Source: Ficedula albicollis
Taxonomy: Eukaryota > Chordata > Aves > Passeriformes > Muscicapidae
Assembly (NCBI RefSeq): GCF_000247815.1
Contig: NW_004775936.1
Location: forward strand, 129,971-193,970
Reading direction: 5' to 3'
Length of the DNA stretch: 64,000 bases
Shown: piece by piece, positions 1 through 13,000 of the stretch
Layout: each line of letters opens with the position of its first letter
Position numbering within the stretch: position 1 is the first letter of the stretch
Notes under the pieces: generated by a model
What the model was told of the DNA's origin: nothing
The model's database searches: none
What the model saw: the letters and a program-made list of their open reading frames with translations, nothing else
Made by a program: the position numbers and the translations under genes

Positions 1-474
1 GCTGAACTCCAAGAGTATTTGGTTTTTGCTGGCTGCATTTGCAGTACTCAGTGAAAGATGGAACAGAGGTCTGCTCTTCCAGGTCTGCCAGACTTAGAAC
101 AATCAGCTTTTTACACCACAGAATTAGTTTCAACCATTGAAAAAAGGGAAACTTTTATTTTAAACTGTCTTTGTGTTGAAATCCGCCCCCCTACCTTTTT
201 GGAATGAAAACCCACTGTTACTTGCAATAAAAAACTGTGTTTGTCTCAGTGTTGAAGGAAACCTGGAGGGAAAAAAATGCATCAAAACCAAGTTTTATGT
301 TTTCAGGTAATTGGAACAGAATACTTCTCTAAAACTGAACTCTTCCCACCTCAGCTTCTATCTTCAAAATACTTGAGCTATCCAATTTTAACACCTCTCA
401 AAAACAGAATCTCAGATACTCAGGCCATGGCTGAGGTCTTGAGGTTTTTCTTGGAAAAAAGACAAAACAAATTA
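1..474. other. Upstream non-coding DNA, no feature seen
   Basis: Ordinary AT-rich sequence. The only open frame is short and has no recognisable similarity, and I see no splice-flanked coding segment. Nothing else is supported here. Confidence 0.6.
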
Positions 475-665
475 TAAACTTATGATCTCGTACACGTGAT
501 TAATGTATTATGTATTATAGGTATATATGATTTATAAACAAAAGATCATGTGCATATGATTTATGTATTATATACATTATAAACATATGACCATGTACAC
601 ATGATTTATGTATCATGTATTATAAGTATAAATTTATTATGAACATATGATCAATCACAAGTGAT
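475..665. repeat. AT-rich imperfect tandem repeat, four diverged units
   Basis: A motif of the form TATGATCATGTACACATGATT followed by TTATGTATTAT recurs with units starting near 481, 542, 586 and 646, at spacings of about 61, 44 and 60 bp. Each unit contains near-palindromic ATCATGTRCAYATGAT-like stretches that could form small hairpins. The repeat lies immediately 5' of the LTR-like element at 694. It is a diverged AT-rich minisatellite and no coding potential is seen. Confidence 0.6.
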
Positions 666-693
666 AATTGACTTTCTGAGGAGACCTTTCCTC

Positions 694-1190
694 TGTTGGA
701 ACTCTGGAAACTGAGAGTTTTGGACTTTCTGTGCTGACAGGCACTGACCCCCAAGAAAACACTGCTTTTGACCTGAGGCTGTGGAGGATTACAAATCTGA
801 GTGATAGAACTGGAATCATAAATGTGTAGTTTCAATAAAAGTGTGTAATATCACATGGCAAAATAATCTAGAATTTAAGGGTTTAGAACACAATAATATA
901 TAACAAGCAAGATGGAGGTTTTAAGGCAGAAGTTTTGTCCTTCTTCTTCACCTTCTTCTTCATGAGTTTAAGTAATATTTTGTGATTAGATAAAAAAATC
1001 TGCATTGCAGGCCAGCAGTAATTAATTATTAGGTTAAAAGTAAAAATAACTTAAGAGTCCATTCTTAATTGGACAATTTGGCCTTAAAAGGCCTTATAGA
1101 GAGAAAGATATGTCTCCATTTTTAGCTTCTTATCTAGAAATGTTATAGAACTCACAATAATATAAATAAAAATTAATAGACAAGTCTATT
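694..1190 (+). mobile_element. Diverged LTR-like element, copy 1 (probable solo LTR)
   Basis: This stretch aligns by eye over most of its length with 13977-14498. Shared blocks include the TGTTGGAAC start, the ACTGACCCCC...AAACACTGCTTTTGA segment, a GTGTGTRATNTCACATGG segment, a CTTCTTCTTCATG segment, a TTGGAC...GCCTTAAAAGG-type segment and a terminal A-rich AATAAA-containing end. A TG start and a polyadenylation-like signal near the 3' end fit a retroviral-type LTR; no internal gag/pol sequence is beside it, which suggests a solo LTR. The 3' end is decayed (AT-rich, no clear CA terminus) and I see no convincing target-site duplication. That it is an avian ERV LTR is inference; the family name is not assignable without a repeat library. 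Confidence 0.5.
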
Positions 1191-1454
1191 AATAGACAAG
1201 TCTGAGCAAGAAATATCACCTCTCATGCATTCATTCCTGACCCTGGCAAAAAAATATAAAATAAAATGCAATATTCCTCCCCTCCAGATGTGTCCAGGCT
1301 CAGGGCTGAGCACAGCTGGCAGCTCTCCTGAAGAACAACTCTCCTTCCCCAGCACAGCCTGCTGCTCCTCTCACAGCACACCAGGGTTAATGGCAAACAT
1401 CCTGTGGAACTTGCAGAAATGGGAGGAAGGAAGGAGAAATTCTGGACAGAAATG

Positions 1455-1585
1455 GCAGGATATAAACATATATTTATTTATTTTGTATTATTTATTATAT
1501 CAATAGTCATATTTATTTATTTTTTATTATTTATTCATATTATAATATTATTAATATGTGTTATTTATTTATTTATTTATTTGTA
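1455..1585. repeat. AT-rich low-complexity tract with (TTTA)n
   Basis: Dense TATTTATTTATTTT-type sequence, ending in about five clean TTTA units near 1562-1583. It is simple repeat DNA, and the short open frames through it have no protein-like character. Confidence 0.75.
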
Positions 1586-3486
1586 TTGCCAGAAACAGTG
1601 TTCTGCAAAGGGAAAATAAAAGGCAGGAGGTATGACATGGATGTATTTAGATGGAGTGAGAACAGCACTGAAGGAATCTTTTGGGAATTATACACATTGC
1701 CAGCACTTTATGTCTTGTATAAACAGTTACAGACATTAGAAACCTTCTTGATTCTGTAAATATAGAAGCACTGTTTGCAGAGAATATTGGTTTTGCTTCA
1801 TGGCTGGAGGTTCCTTGCTAGGTTCAGTGTGTTGTAGTGCTGGATTTAGCTCCTTTGTGCTGTCTTCTTTCTGTTTTAAATTGCCCAAAATGGAATAAAA
1901 CCCTGCAGATGAAAGCAAGGGCATCCAGCATCAATGCTCTGGGGCTTCTGCCACCAGAATCCGAGGGCAGAGTCCCTGCAGCTGGAAATCTGTGGTCAGA
2001 TTTTCCGTGGCCTCTGACAGGAAAATGTCACACATGCTGTATTTCACAAGCACTCACATTCTCAGTTCTGCACAGCAGCTTGTTGCCTGTTATTTCCTCG
2101 TGGTTCACAGCTCAGGCTTGAGGAAGGTTTTCCTTTATTTACAGCTCTATTAAACTGATAAATCAATCACTGTGAGAGGGGAGGCAGTTTGCTGGCATTT
2201 GCTCTGCCAGCACTCTGCCACCCACAACAGCATTCACGTCCTCCAGGATATGGTCAGAGGGAGAAGCTTTCCCTGTAACTCAATTTTTAAGGCATGAAAC
2301 CTGATTCTGCTGCTCTGAGCAACCTCAATGAGAATATTTTTGAAGAGCTGTCACTTGCTAATCCAATATTTAACTTGGTGGTTTGTTTCTTTTTTTTTTT
2401 TTCACATTGCTGTATAACAAAATAGCTGCAGCATTGTTCAAGATGTAAAAGACTTTTTGGTTTTTTTTTTATACGACCACCTTAGGCTTTTAAATTTTTT
2501 AATTACCAAAAGGAAAGAAATCAGAAAACAAGAATCATGTACACTGTGCTATCTGTCTTAAGACTAGTAGTCTTCTCCTGAGGCAATATAGATAAGTTTG
2601 GGGTTAAATTTTATTATTCTGAGCTAGTGGTTTTGTCAAAATCAGCTTATTAATACATATTATCTCTTTGTTAGGATGATGAATTTATACAAGCTTTATT
2701 GAAGTTATTCTTCTTTTGTATGGGTGTAATTGATGGGAGAACTGGCTGAGTGTTTTGGAAAGACGGAATGTGAAGAAATAAAATGAAGAAGCATGTACTC
2801 TGTCAGCAGCATTCCTCATATAAATAAGTTTATGCTAATTTTATGTTTCATCATTTATCATAATGCCAGGATGAATCCTCTCATGCCAACATAGGATTTA
2901 AATAAAATTAGTGAGAACTTTTGTGTAACTTCTGAAGGGAACAAGTGAACATAATGTGCATATTTTCCTGATTTTGCAGTGAGAGGGTTGGCTGCTGGTC
3001 TTTAATTTGCTTTTGCCATGTAATTCTCTCCCCCAATATTTTGCTGTGCCCTTCCCCTGGTGTTCAGCCCCAGACAAACCTGCAGCTTCAGGTGGGAGCT
3101 GTTTCCAGCTGGGATATTGCAGAGACCAAGCAGGAGCATCTCCAGGTGTCCAGGCAGACACTGGAGACCCTGGCACTGTGCCTGTCTGCTCTTGGTGTGA
3201 AAAAAGCAGATTCTGATAAAATGTTCAAGAGACACTCTGTGTGTGCACACTGATGAGTGAGGAGGATGGAACACAAGAACAGCATCTTGAGGAGGAAAAG
3301 ACAGGTCTGGGTGGAATAAAGTGTTGTTTTGTTTATTTACTGCTATACTTGTTAACAAGCCTTGCTTGGCTTTCAGATAAAATCTTGCCCTTATTTAGAG
3401 AAACTGGTGTGTTTGATACCTTCACCAGGGACACAGACAGTGGGATAAACACTGTGGTAGCTTCACCAGGGACTAACAGTGGGATA
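1586..3486. other. Non-coding DNA, no feature seen
   Basis: About 1.9 kb of single-copy-looking sequence with T-runs near 2391 and 2461. Open frames are short, overlap on both strands and match no family I know. I cannot support any gene here. Confidence 0.5.
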
Positions 3487-3622
3487 AACACTCCAGGCCA
3501 GGTTGGAGGAGGCTCTGAGCAGCCTGAGCTGATTGAAGGTGTCCCTGGTCATTGCAGGGGTGTGGAGTAGGTGATCTTTGAAAGTCCCTCCTGACACAAA
3601 GTGTTCTTTGATTCTGTAGTTA
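3487..3622 (+). mobile_element. CR1 LINE 3'-end fragment
   Basis: The sequence follows the 3' end of avian CR1 elements in order: CCAGGTTGGAGGAGGCTCTG, AGCAGCCTGA, GAAGGTGTCCCTGGTCATTG, CAGGGGTGTGGA, TAGGTGATCTTTGAAAGTCC and finally a TTCTTTGATTCTGTAG terminus. This matches the usual 5'-truncated CR1 form. The bases just upstream (3420-3486) contain a short internal duplication of a TTCACCAGGGAC...GTGGGATAAACACT segment. No open reading frame of the element survives. Confidence 0.75.
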
Positions 3623-5185
3623 TGAATTCTGAATGTGTCTGGTTCCACTTCATAAAAATTCATCTTTAGAGGGAGTTGTTTTTAAACCCTCCTCTGTTCT
3701 ACCTCTTCATTTGCCTGCTCTGTCTGTCCTAAGCTGATTCTGTACACTGGGAAGTGAATTATATAATTGTTCCTTTTCACTCAATATCAATCAAGCAGCT
3801 CTATTCTACTGTATTTTAAAAATCTGCCAGGTTCTCATGTGCCTTTGCCACCACATCACCAGTGAAACTGTCAGAAGATCACAGTGTGTGAAGAGCTGCA
3901 TCTTTTGCCATCTATTCTACTACCAAAACAAAAACTTTTCCTTTGCTAGCATTACTGGAGATAACACTGTCCAATCACATTACCTCAATTTATATATTAT
4001 TTGCTGTCATTAAATACTTAGGCCACTGTGTCCCACTTCTTTGTTGTAACTTCTCAGGGCTGAAAGAATTTGGCCTCAACAACTTCATTCCTGTTGCTTT
4101 CTTTGTGCTGGCCTCAGCCTATGTGCTATAAATACTGTGCAGAGAAATGAAAAATTTGAAAAATCTGTTGAGCTTCTTGGATGTTTAATTGGCCCGAGCT
4201 CACCCCCCAGCTGTGGGAATGCTGGAGCCTACACAGAGAAGGTGATGGGACTTAGGGAAAGGCCAGCGATGGGATCCTGCTGCTGGAAATTGTGTCACTA
4301 TGGATAAGAAATTGCAGTGTCTGGCTGGGCAAAGAAAGATGTGAAAAAGCCCAGGGTAGTGAATATCAGTGGCTCTTAATGCCACTAACAATGCTTGGAT
4401 TGCAAACCATGCTTGGATTTTGAGGGGCATGCAAGAGACCTAAATCTGGTAGGCAGACTTAATTTTGAGAGAGTTGCTTGTTTAGGATAAAATGGATCTT
4501 GCAGAATGACTGAAAACTGCACTGAAACCTTCAGCTCATTAAAGTCTAAGACATGAATTTCATTATTTGAATCAACATGTGCACATCCGAGGAAATCCTT
4601 CCTTTCTGAGGTGTGGGTGTGATGCTGAATTAAGCACACCTGGATCATGAATTTATCCATTCCTACTACCATGGGACTGAGCAGCTCTGGGAAGTGCCTG
4701 CACATTCTGGAATGCTGTGCTTTCTGGTGAATAGGTGATTTTTGCCAGATACCTTTCACATCATAAATATGCCACTGTGCATGGTTTGGTGAGTAACTCC
4801 ACAAAAAATGAAGGGGGCCAAAATAACTTTCCTGTTCTAGCCATAGGAGGGGTCATCCACCTTTCAAGAGGTGCATAGACAGGGTTTTTGTTCCAAAGTC
4901 CAGTTGCTGCTGACTACATGCCATTACTGTTTGTGCCTCTGTATAGATGCTCTGCCTTAACAGGCTTCCCTCTGCTGTGCTGTGAGTTCAGAATTCAGGG
5001 TGCCAAGGGGAATGGGAATGTCCAGCAGGTTTAAATGTCTCTGCTCTGCTCTTACCAAACCATTTCTGAGACAGGATTCTCTTCTTTTTCTTCCTCTTCA
5101 GGCCATTTCCTGGAGTCCTGGCACTGGTGAAGAGCTCAGTGCCTGCCCCTCCTTTTCCCCTCCTGAGGATATTGAAGAGTACCAG
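3623..5185. other. Non-coding DNA, no feature seen
   Basis: No repeat signature, splice-flanked coding segment or RNA gene was recognised. A 139-codon minus-strand open frame at 4385-4804 has no recognisable motif and is treated as chance. Confidence 0.5.
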
Positions 5186-6077
5186 AGTTCAGCCTTCTCT
5201 TCCCCAGGCTGAACAAACCCTGACACTCACTTTTCCCTCCCTGGATGCTGCCCCATATCCTTTTCTCTCCCTGGGTGCTGCCCCATATCCTTTTCTCCCC
5301 CTCTCAATCATTATCTGGAACAGCTTGGCATGAATGAGGCTCCATGATACCCATTACAATCCCTTTTTCCTATTGGAATTTCTCCTGGGCTGGATGGAAA
5401 TAAGTAAGTAGAACTGCATGGGAGAAGCTTGCACTACAGTGTTGATGCTGTTATTGTCTGGATAAGTAGAATACTTGAGCTGCCTGCTAATAATCTGGCA
5501 GCTGTCTGTTAATAACCTTTCATAAAATAAAAACATTTTAGAAATTCTGTGCTCTGGTAGCAGTCTAATCCGTAATAGAAGGGGGAATTCTTAATAAGAT
5601 GATGATCAATTGCTGTTCATGAACAGAAATTAGTTCAGCCTTCTCTTCCCCAGGCTAAACAAACCCTGACACTCACTTTTCCCTCCCTGGATGCTGCCCC
5701 ATATCCTTTTCTCTCCCTGGGTGCTGCCCCATATCCTTTTTTCCCCCTCTCAATCATTATCTGGAACAGCTTGGCATGAATGAGGCTCCATGATACCCAT
5801 TACAATCCCTTTTTCCTATTGGAATTTCTCCTGGGCTGGATGGAAATAAGTAAGTAGAACTGCATGGGAGAAGCTTGCACTACAGTGTTGATGCTGTTAT
5901 TGTCTGGATAAATAGAATACTTGAGCTGCCTGCTAATAATCTGGCAGCTGTCTGTTAATAACCTTTCATAAAATAAAAACATTTTAGAAATTCTGTGCTC
6001 TGGTAGCAGTCTAATCCGTAATAGAAGGGGGAATTCTTAATAAGATGATGATCAATTGCTGTTCATGAACAGAAATT
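5186..6077. repeat. 446-bp tandem duplication, two near-identical copies
   Basis: Copy 1 is 5186-5631 and copy 2 is 5632-6077, head to tail. By eye they differ at about three positions (for example CAGGCTGAAC versus CAGGCTAAAC near 5210/5656, TTTTCTCCCC versus TTTTTTCCCC, and GGATAAGTAG versus GGATAAATAG). Inside each copy there is also a roughly 32-bp tandem duplication of a CCCTGG...CCCATATCCTTTTCTC unit. Identity near 99% means the duplication is recent or an assembly effect. No coding sequence is seen in the unit. Confidence 0.92.
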
Positions 6078-8220
6078 AACATAATATTCAGTTTAGTTTA
6101 GATACTGGCATAAGAGATTTACATACATTAAGAAATGGGGAATATTTCAGAAGAGGAGGAACAGGAAGGAAAGGTTAAAACCTTGGCTGGAAGAGAGCCA
6201 GGCTGATGGCCCTGAAAACCTAGAAAGTGCAATAAGCTATGAGGAAGCTGACAGATGCAGAGGAGCACAGATGTCAGAGGGCTGTGATCCCCAAAATGCC
6301 CATGGATAACGTTCAGTGCATGTCTGAAAAGCTGCCAAGAAAGCACCACAAGTGCAGTGAGTAGGGGAGGCAAATCAGGCTCCTTCCTATGGCAGGGGGC
6401 AGCAGAGCAAGGGCAAACCAGTGCTGCAAGCTTGGAAAAGGAAATGGGAGAACCAGGGTGCTTGGCTTCCCCTGCACAAAGGGAGCAACTGGGGATGTCC
6501 CAGCCCATCAGCTTTACCCAAATTGACAGAACAGAGTGTGCACAGGGCTGTCTGTAGTTTTGGAGTCTAAAATGCAGTGTAACCAAATGGAATTGTTGTT
6601 GTTGGGGAAAAAAAAAAGGAAAAAAAAGGCAGTCTGAAATCTCTCTGGTTGGGAGTATCCCACTGTAAAAATAAAAATGTAGTGATTGTACAATTACCCC
6701 CACTCTCAGCCAGGTTATAGACAGAGGATTGAGTTTAGAGCTCCTGCAAAGGCAGGGCAGTTGTTAATATGGGCATGTACAGCTACCAACAGAATAAATG
6801 CTTCATCACCTATGACAGGACATAGAAATACAAGTTTTGGAGCTGCTTTCCCGAACAACTGCTTCTTCTACAATCCCAGGAAATCTCTGCCCTGAGTGGT
6901 GCCCAGGACCAGCTGGAGAAGCCTGTGGAGAGCTGGTCCAGCAGCCATTGCAGGATGCTCAGGCTCAACCCTGCAGCAGGAGGGACTAAACAAACACATC
7001 CAGAACACAAGTGTTCCATCCAAAGAAAGGGAACTGCATACTAATATGGCAAGTGGTTAAAAGGAAGAAAAAAGGATTAAGGAGGGAGTAGGCTAAAAAG
7101 CAAGAAGCCTAGACACTTTTGAGAAATCCTGTATTAGCATTCAAGACAAGCTCTGTGCTGAACTTTGAAAAGAAATCAGAGTGGTCCAGCAAAAGCCCTA
7201 CAGGACCAAATAGAAAATGAGGGTGATTTTCACATAGGAAGGACTGGCATTTGTAAATTTGGAATTTTGTTCCTCAGAACAGAGTAGGAAGCTCCACAGG
7301 GCAGATCAAACATAACCAGGACATTAGGGGGGATAAAGAGAGAGTTTGAGCAGCACCTTGCACAGGATGGAGAAGAAAAACAATTTTAAAAGGTAAAAAT
7401 TATTTCAGTATGACAAAAGCAGGAATATTGCAGAAGTGACTTCACATCCTTGGACAGCAAGAGCTCTGTGTTCTCGGGTGATTCCTGCTTTAATGTTTCT
7501 CCAAACTGAGAGAGAAGCTCTGCGAGAGAGAACATTTTTACTTTTGTAGCTGTAGAGGCTGCTGTGGTAAGTGAACATACAATGAGGTCACAAGGTCTAA
7601 ACAGAGCTCAGAATCTCAGTAAAGATGATAAATTTAAAGGATGCATAATTTGTGCAGTGTTTGAACAAACAACCCAAATATTACACTGCAGTTATTAGGG
7701 GTTATTATCACCATCAAAGCCAGCAATTCTGGTATTCCAAAATGTGCTCTTCCAATAGCAGTAATTCCTCAGGGAAGGGCTGAACAGAGAATTCATTTGT
7801 GGCTGTGACCACAAACCTTCCAGGAAGCCTGGATGTTTTCCAATTGTCTGCATTATTATTCTTATCTGAACAGATCTATTGATCATTAATGATCTAGAAA
7901 TGCTTAAGGCGTGACAGGCGACTGAGGAAAATCCAATAAGCTCTCCAGCAGTGCAGAATACCAAGGAGTGAGAATATCCTGTTGTGTCCTTCTGGCACGC
8001 TGTGAAACACTCCATGAATGAGGAATGAGGATGGGCTGGGTGCTCCAGGCTGACCCTCAGCCCTGTGTGTTCAGAGATCTACTGAGCACAGCCCTCTGTG
8101 CAAACACAACCCACTTCCAAACCATGCCTCAGAAATTAGAAACAGATTTTGGGAGACGGTGGAGTGTGCAACACCTACAAACATGCTGATTGTTATTTAT
8201 GAATATATTTAACATGGACA
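6078..8220. other. Non-coding DNA, no feature seen
   Basis: About 2.1 kb of sequence with only chance open frames; the longest is 191 codons on the minus strand at 6128-6703, with no domain or signal I recognise. An A-rich run lies near 6609-6627. Nothing else is supported. Confidence 0.5.
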
Positions 8221-8252
8221 CAACACACTCCACACATCATTATTATTGTTAT

Positions 8253-8379
8253 TATAATTATAATTATAATTATAATTATCATTATCATTATCATTATCAT
8301 TATCATTATCATTATCATTATCATTATCATTATCATTATCATTAAATTATCATTATAATTATCATTATCATTATCATTA
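8253..8379. repeat. (ATAATT)n then (ATCATT)n compound microsatellite
   Basis: AT-rich hexamer-like repeats: ATAATT units to about 8277, then ATTATC/ATCATT units to about 8378 with two small interruptions. They grade directly into the pure ATT array that follows and look like successive mutational variants of one array. Confidence 0.9.
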
Positions 8380-8768
<389 letters not shown>

Positions 8769-8829
8769 CCAACTCAAGCATTTTTAACAAATGAGTATGT
8801 ACACTTTTGTGAAATAAAGACATTGCCAA

Positions 8830-9028
8830 NNNNNNNNNNNNNNNNNNNNNNNNNNNNNNNNNNNNNNNNNNNNNNNNNNNNNNNNNNNNNNNNNNNNNNN
8901 NNNNNNNNNNNNNNNNNNNNNNNNNNNNNNNNNNNNNNNNNNNNNNNNNNNNNNNNNNNNNNNNNNNNNNNNNNNNNNNNNNNNNNNNNNNNNNNNNNNN
9001 NNNNNNNNNNNNNNNNNNNNNNNNNNNN
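8830..9028. other. Assembly gap (199 N)
   Basis: A run of N separates two sequence blocks. The 46 bases before it (8784-8829) are repeated exactly right after it (9029-9074), so the gap probably marks an unmerged overlap between two contig ends. Confidence 0.98.
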
Positions 9029-9074
9029 TTAACAAATGAGTATGTACACTTTTGTGAAATAAAGACATTGCCAA

Positions 9075-9750
9075 TGGAGATCCAAACGTCACAGTGATTT
9101 TCCATATCTTACTGAGGTAAAAGATCCTGGGGTGTGACCCCTAGTATGTGACAAGGATGAGACAAACTTGATTTGAATTTTTTCATCATGTCACCAAAGA
9201 TTTTCTATTTTATGTGTGATTTTCTATTGGCTTGCAGATATTTAAGCATTTTTGTTTATTTAGAAGCAAAAAGTTCCTGGTTTAAGAAAGTGCATGGATA
9301 AAGGACCTCTTACATTTCCTAGTAAACAGTCTGGCATTATACCACATGCCATAATATCATGAGGAATTGCTGGTGCAAGTCACTCAAGGCCTGAACAAAG
9401 AGCCTCAGCTACTCTCTAGTGTTTATCCAGTAATTTTTAATGTGTTTTAGACCAACAAAACAGTCTGGCTCTAGAGCTCTTCTGGAAAGTGTCACCTCGG
9501 TGGCATTACTTCCACCAGAAATGTTTGTGCATTAAGCACTTTAATTAAAGCACACTCATTTTTATACTTTCCTTAAATCATGCTTTTTATTTTTTCCAGG
9601 AAGACTTCTTTTTTGTAGGTACCAGCAGTATCAACTCAGAGTTTAGGGGATAAAATGTTCTGTAGATTTCACAATACTTATAAACCAGCAGCGTGAGGCA
9701 GAGCCTGTGAGCCCTGCCTGTGCCAGAGCAGCCCAGCAGACACTGCCCAG
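9075..9750. other. Non-coding DNA, no feature seen
   Basis: Single-copy-looking AT-rich sequence after the gap. No coding, repeat or RNA feature was recognised. Confidence 0.5.
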
Positions 9751-10020
9751 CCTCCCTGGCACTGCAGATGTTAAAGATGTTACAGATGTGACAGATGTTG
9801 CCGATGTTACAGATGTTACAGATGCCAGCTCTGTCCCAGCCTCCCTGGCACTGCAGATGTTACAGATCACTGCAGATGTTAAAGATGTTACAGATGTGAC
9901 AGATGTTGCCGATGTTACAGATGTTACAGATGCCAGCTCTGTCCCAGCCTCCCTGGCACTGCAGATGTTTGTGACAGATGTGACAGATGTTACGGATGCC
10001 AGCTCTGTCCCAGCTCTCCT
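9751..10020. repeat. Minisatellite of GATGTTACA-like 9-mers inside a higher-order repeat
   Basis: The basic motif is 9-bp GATGTTACA with variants (GATGTGACA, GATGTTGCC, GATGTTAAA). Blocks of it are bracketed by a GCCAGCTCTGTCCCAG / CCTCCCTGGCACTGCAG spacer, giving higher-order units that start at 9751, 9840 and 9948 (spacings 89 and 108 bp). The middle unit carries a 19-bp extra insertion. Because 9 is a multiple of three, a V-T-D-type open frame runs through it; I regard it as a repeat by-product. Confidence 0.88.
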
Positions 10021-13000
10021 GGGAGCCAAGGGGCTCAGCATGGGCGTGGTGCTCCCTCCCCTGCTTTTGGTACCCCTGCAGCATCCCAGTGCCCTCCCTG
10101 CTGTGGGATGAGCTGGGGGGGGGGGACAGGGAGCAGACTCACACCCCCAGTCCAACTCTGCTCCCTAGAGCAGGAATGGAACAGTGAGTACAGCTGAGCA
10201 CAGGGCTGGCTTCTGCCCAGAGAACAAGTGAGCACAAAATCAAATCCTGCAGAGAGGGTCAATAAGAGAGCCATCAATCTGCCTTAAATCTGAATAAAGC
10301 ATGGCTCACGTGGAAGAAATAGTACCTGTGCAGGCAGTAAAGTTGTGGATCATGATGAACTCGGTCAGTTTTAATCCTGCTGTCTCCTAACTCATTAATT
10401 CTTGGCTGCATTTTTCGTATCCTTGTAAATTGTTCTTACAAGTAATATATAAACATATGTAAGAAATCTTAGCTTAATGGCACTGTACTCTTCACAATAT
10501 CTCAGCTTTAAAAATTTTTTTGAATAGTAATTTACATGTTTTTTCTTATACTCAGGTGCATAGATATTTTTATAGTATATGAAATAACAGATCAAATTAA
10601 GCTTCCAATGTAGTTTTTTGCATACAGCTGTGTTTGGCTTGGGTTACTCATTAATTTCTCCAACATAAACAGTGCTTTTCAGGATCCTATGCCCCAAATA
10701 AACTTGCCAGATACCTTTCAGACATCAGATTAGTAAGAAGACCTAATCCTGTGACTACAAGTCGACCGTTGTGTTTTATCAAGCTAACCTAATGTTAAGT
10801 ACAATGTAGAATAAAGGAGTTTACAAATGAAACAAAACAGAGAAAGGGAACAGGTCTAATGGCACAAAGAGCAAGAAGCTTGGTGCCAAGGGGGAATGAC
10901 AGAACCCTTGACTGGAGAGAGGAAGGAGGTTGTGCATGGTAACCTGGGGCAGTGAGCAGGGATGAGAGTGCAGGAGAAAGCACAGGAAGGAAGATCCTGA
11001 TCTAAGAGCACAAGGACTCAGCTCCCTGCCAGCTCCTGGAGCTGCTCATTTGTGTTGGTGCATCCCCTTTTAGAAAAGTGTTCATTCCAGGGGCTCCAGG
11101 AAAGCCAGGTCAGGGACTCACCTGCTATGAGAACTCCTTTCCATGCTGCAAGAACCAGGTGCTGACAGGACCAAAATTGTTCCCCCCATTGGTGGTTCTG
11201 GCTGGCGACTATTCCTTTCTTCAGCTGGCCAAGTTGGTGGGTGGCTGTGCTAATCACTTGGCAAGCCACACAAGTCTAAAGAGGCCTTTTGTTTTATTTT
11301 GGGCAGTAATGAGACATTCTCTTTCATTGATGCAGATTACTAGTTAATTAATGCTCATCCATTGTTGTAGTTTAATAAAAGCGTGTGATACATCAAGATT
11401 TCTGCTTCTTGTAAAAAACCAACCGTTTCCTTTCTTTACTCTTTCCTGATAAATTAATAATGAGAATTTTGCTACCTCTTTGATGTTGCTGGGATCTCAC
11501 TCTATGTGTGGTTTTTACTGGGACCTTCAGGTCAGCTCGTATTGTTTTGTCTGATGCTGACACAATAGAAATGTTTTTACTTTCAGTCCTCTGGTAAGTT
11601 GTTATTTTCCTAGGCCATCGTCTTTTTCCTGCTTGCATTAGGAGAGAAATGCTGCATTTTAGGAAATCTACACCTTTCTGCCAGCCTGGCTCATTATAAG
11701 GTTACAATGCATTATTAATTCCTGCTTAGCAGATTCAGATAAATCACACACTGGGTATTATTTCAGGATGTGAGGATGTAAGGTGAGGCTGGCACCTCCT
11801 TAGGAGGAGTTATGAGGCTAGAGGGGGTTCGACTACTAGAGATCTTCAAGGAACCTGCCTGGGGCCAAACACCTGAGGCTTTCATTAATGACCCCTCAGA
11901 AATAATGAAGAGTTTGCTAATGAAAGCCCCTGCTGGAATACAGCTGGGAGACAGGGTTACTGTGCAGAATTGCAGAATGATGAAGGGGAGCTGAATAACC
12001 TTGAGGACAGCTAGAGATAAAACAGGAGAAATTCAGCAGCTGAGAGAACAACTTCATGCACTTGGAGCTTTGCATAAGAGACTTCTCCTGTGAGACTGCA
12101 GCTGACACCAAAGCCATCCAGGTCAGGAGCCACTGAAGCTTCAGGCCCTGCTCATGTGAAATCTGCCTGTAGCTTAAACATCACGGCACTTCTACCAAAT
12201 CAAAGCAAGTGCAAGTGCTACAAGTTGGATATTTTCCTGTCTTTCCCACCAGCACAGCCCTCCAGAAGCACAAGGGAGGTGAGAGCACCCAATAGACCCT
12301 GAGGAGCACAGGCTTGTTCCACTCCTAATTCATTGTCCATCCAATTTGAAGGCAGAGCCTGAGTCTCTCAGGAGAGTGCATTAGCAAGTATGATCATGAA
12401 TATTCAGTTTCAAGTTTTCTGCATCCTCCCATTGAAATATTTACTGTTCACTCATCTCCTATAAGCTAATTCCACCATTGACCCTGCATTGTGGTGAAAC
12501 TTGAGCAAATAAAAAGCTCCTGCCAGGCCAGTTGGCAAATGCTGGTATTGGAACAGGAGAAGGGGTGGCAATGTCTGGCAGGCAGAGTGGCACTGGCCTC
12601 AAGGATGGGGTGACACTGCCCCAAAGACCCCTGCTCATCATTGACATGTTGAAAGTGCTGTGCTGTTCATGTTCCTGCAGGATTTGGAGCACAGCCTCTG
12701 CACACCAGCTTGGATTTAGAAGGAAGGACTGATGAGAATGCCCTTGTGGTGTCCATGAAACAGCACCAGCAGTAACTCATAATCACTGCCAACAATAAAT
12801 ATCTATTGATCCACAAGGGTGGATCCTGGGAACAAAATGCTTCCCAAAAGCTGAGCACTCCCCCTTGTGAGGCTCTCTTCAGTGCCTTGCAGCAGTGTCC
12901 TGCAGTGGCATCTCTCATTATTTGTCACAGCTGAAAGGCTGCTTCTGCTTCTCATTAAATGTTCCGTGCTGCACAACAGGTCTCAGGTTCACTGTGCCTG

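Noticed and set aside
6128..6703. 191-codon minus-strand open frame
   Set aside because: No recognisable domain or splice structure, and a chance frame of this length is plausible in 64 kb.
11360..11400. Possible third copy of the LTR-like element (TGTAGTTTAATAAAAGCGTG)
   Set aside because: The resemblance covers only about 30 bases and the flanks do not continue the alignment.
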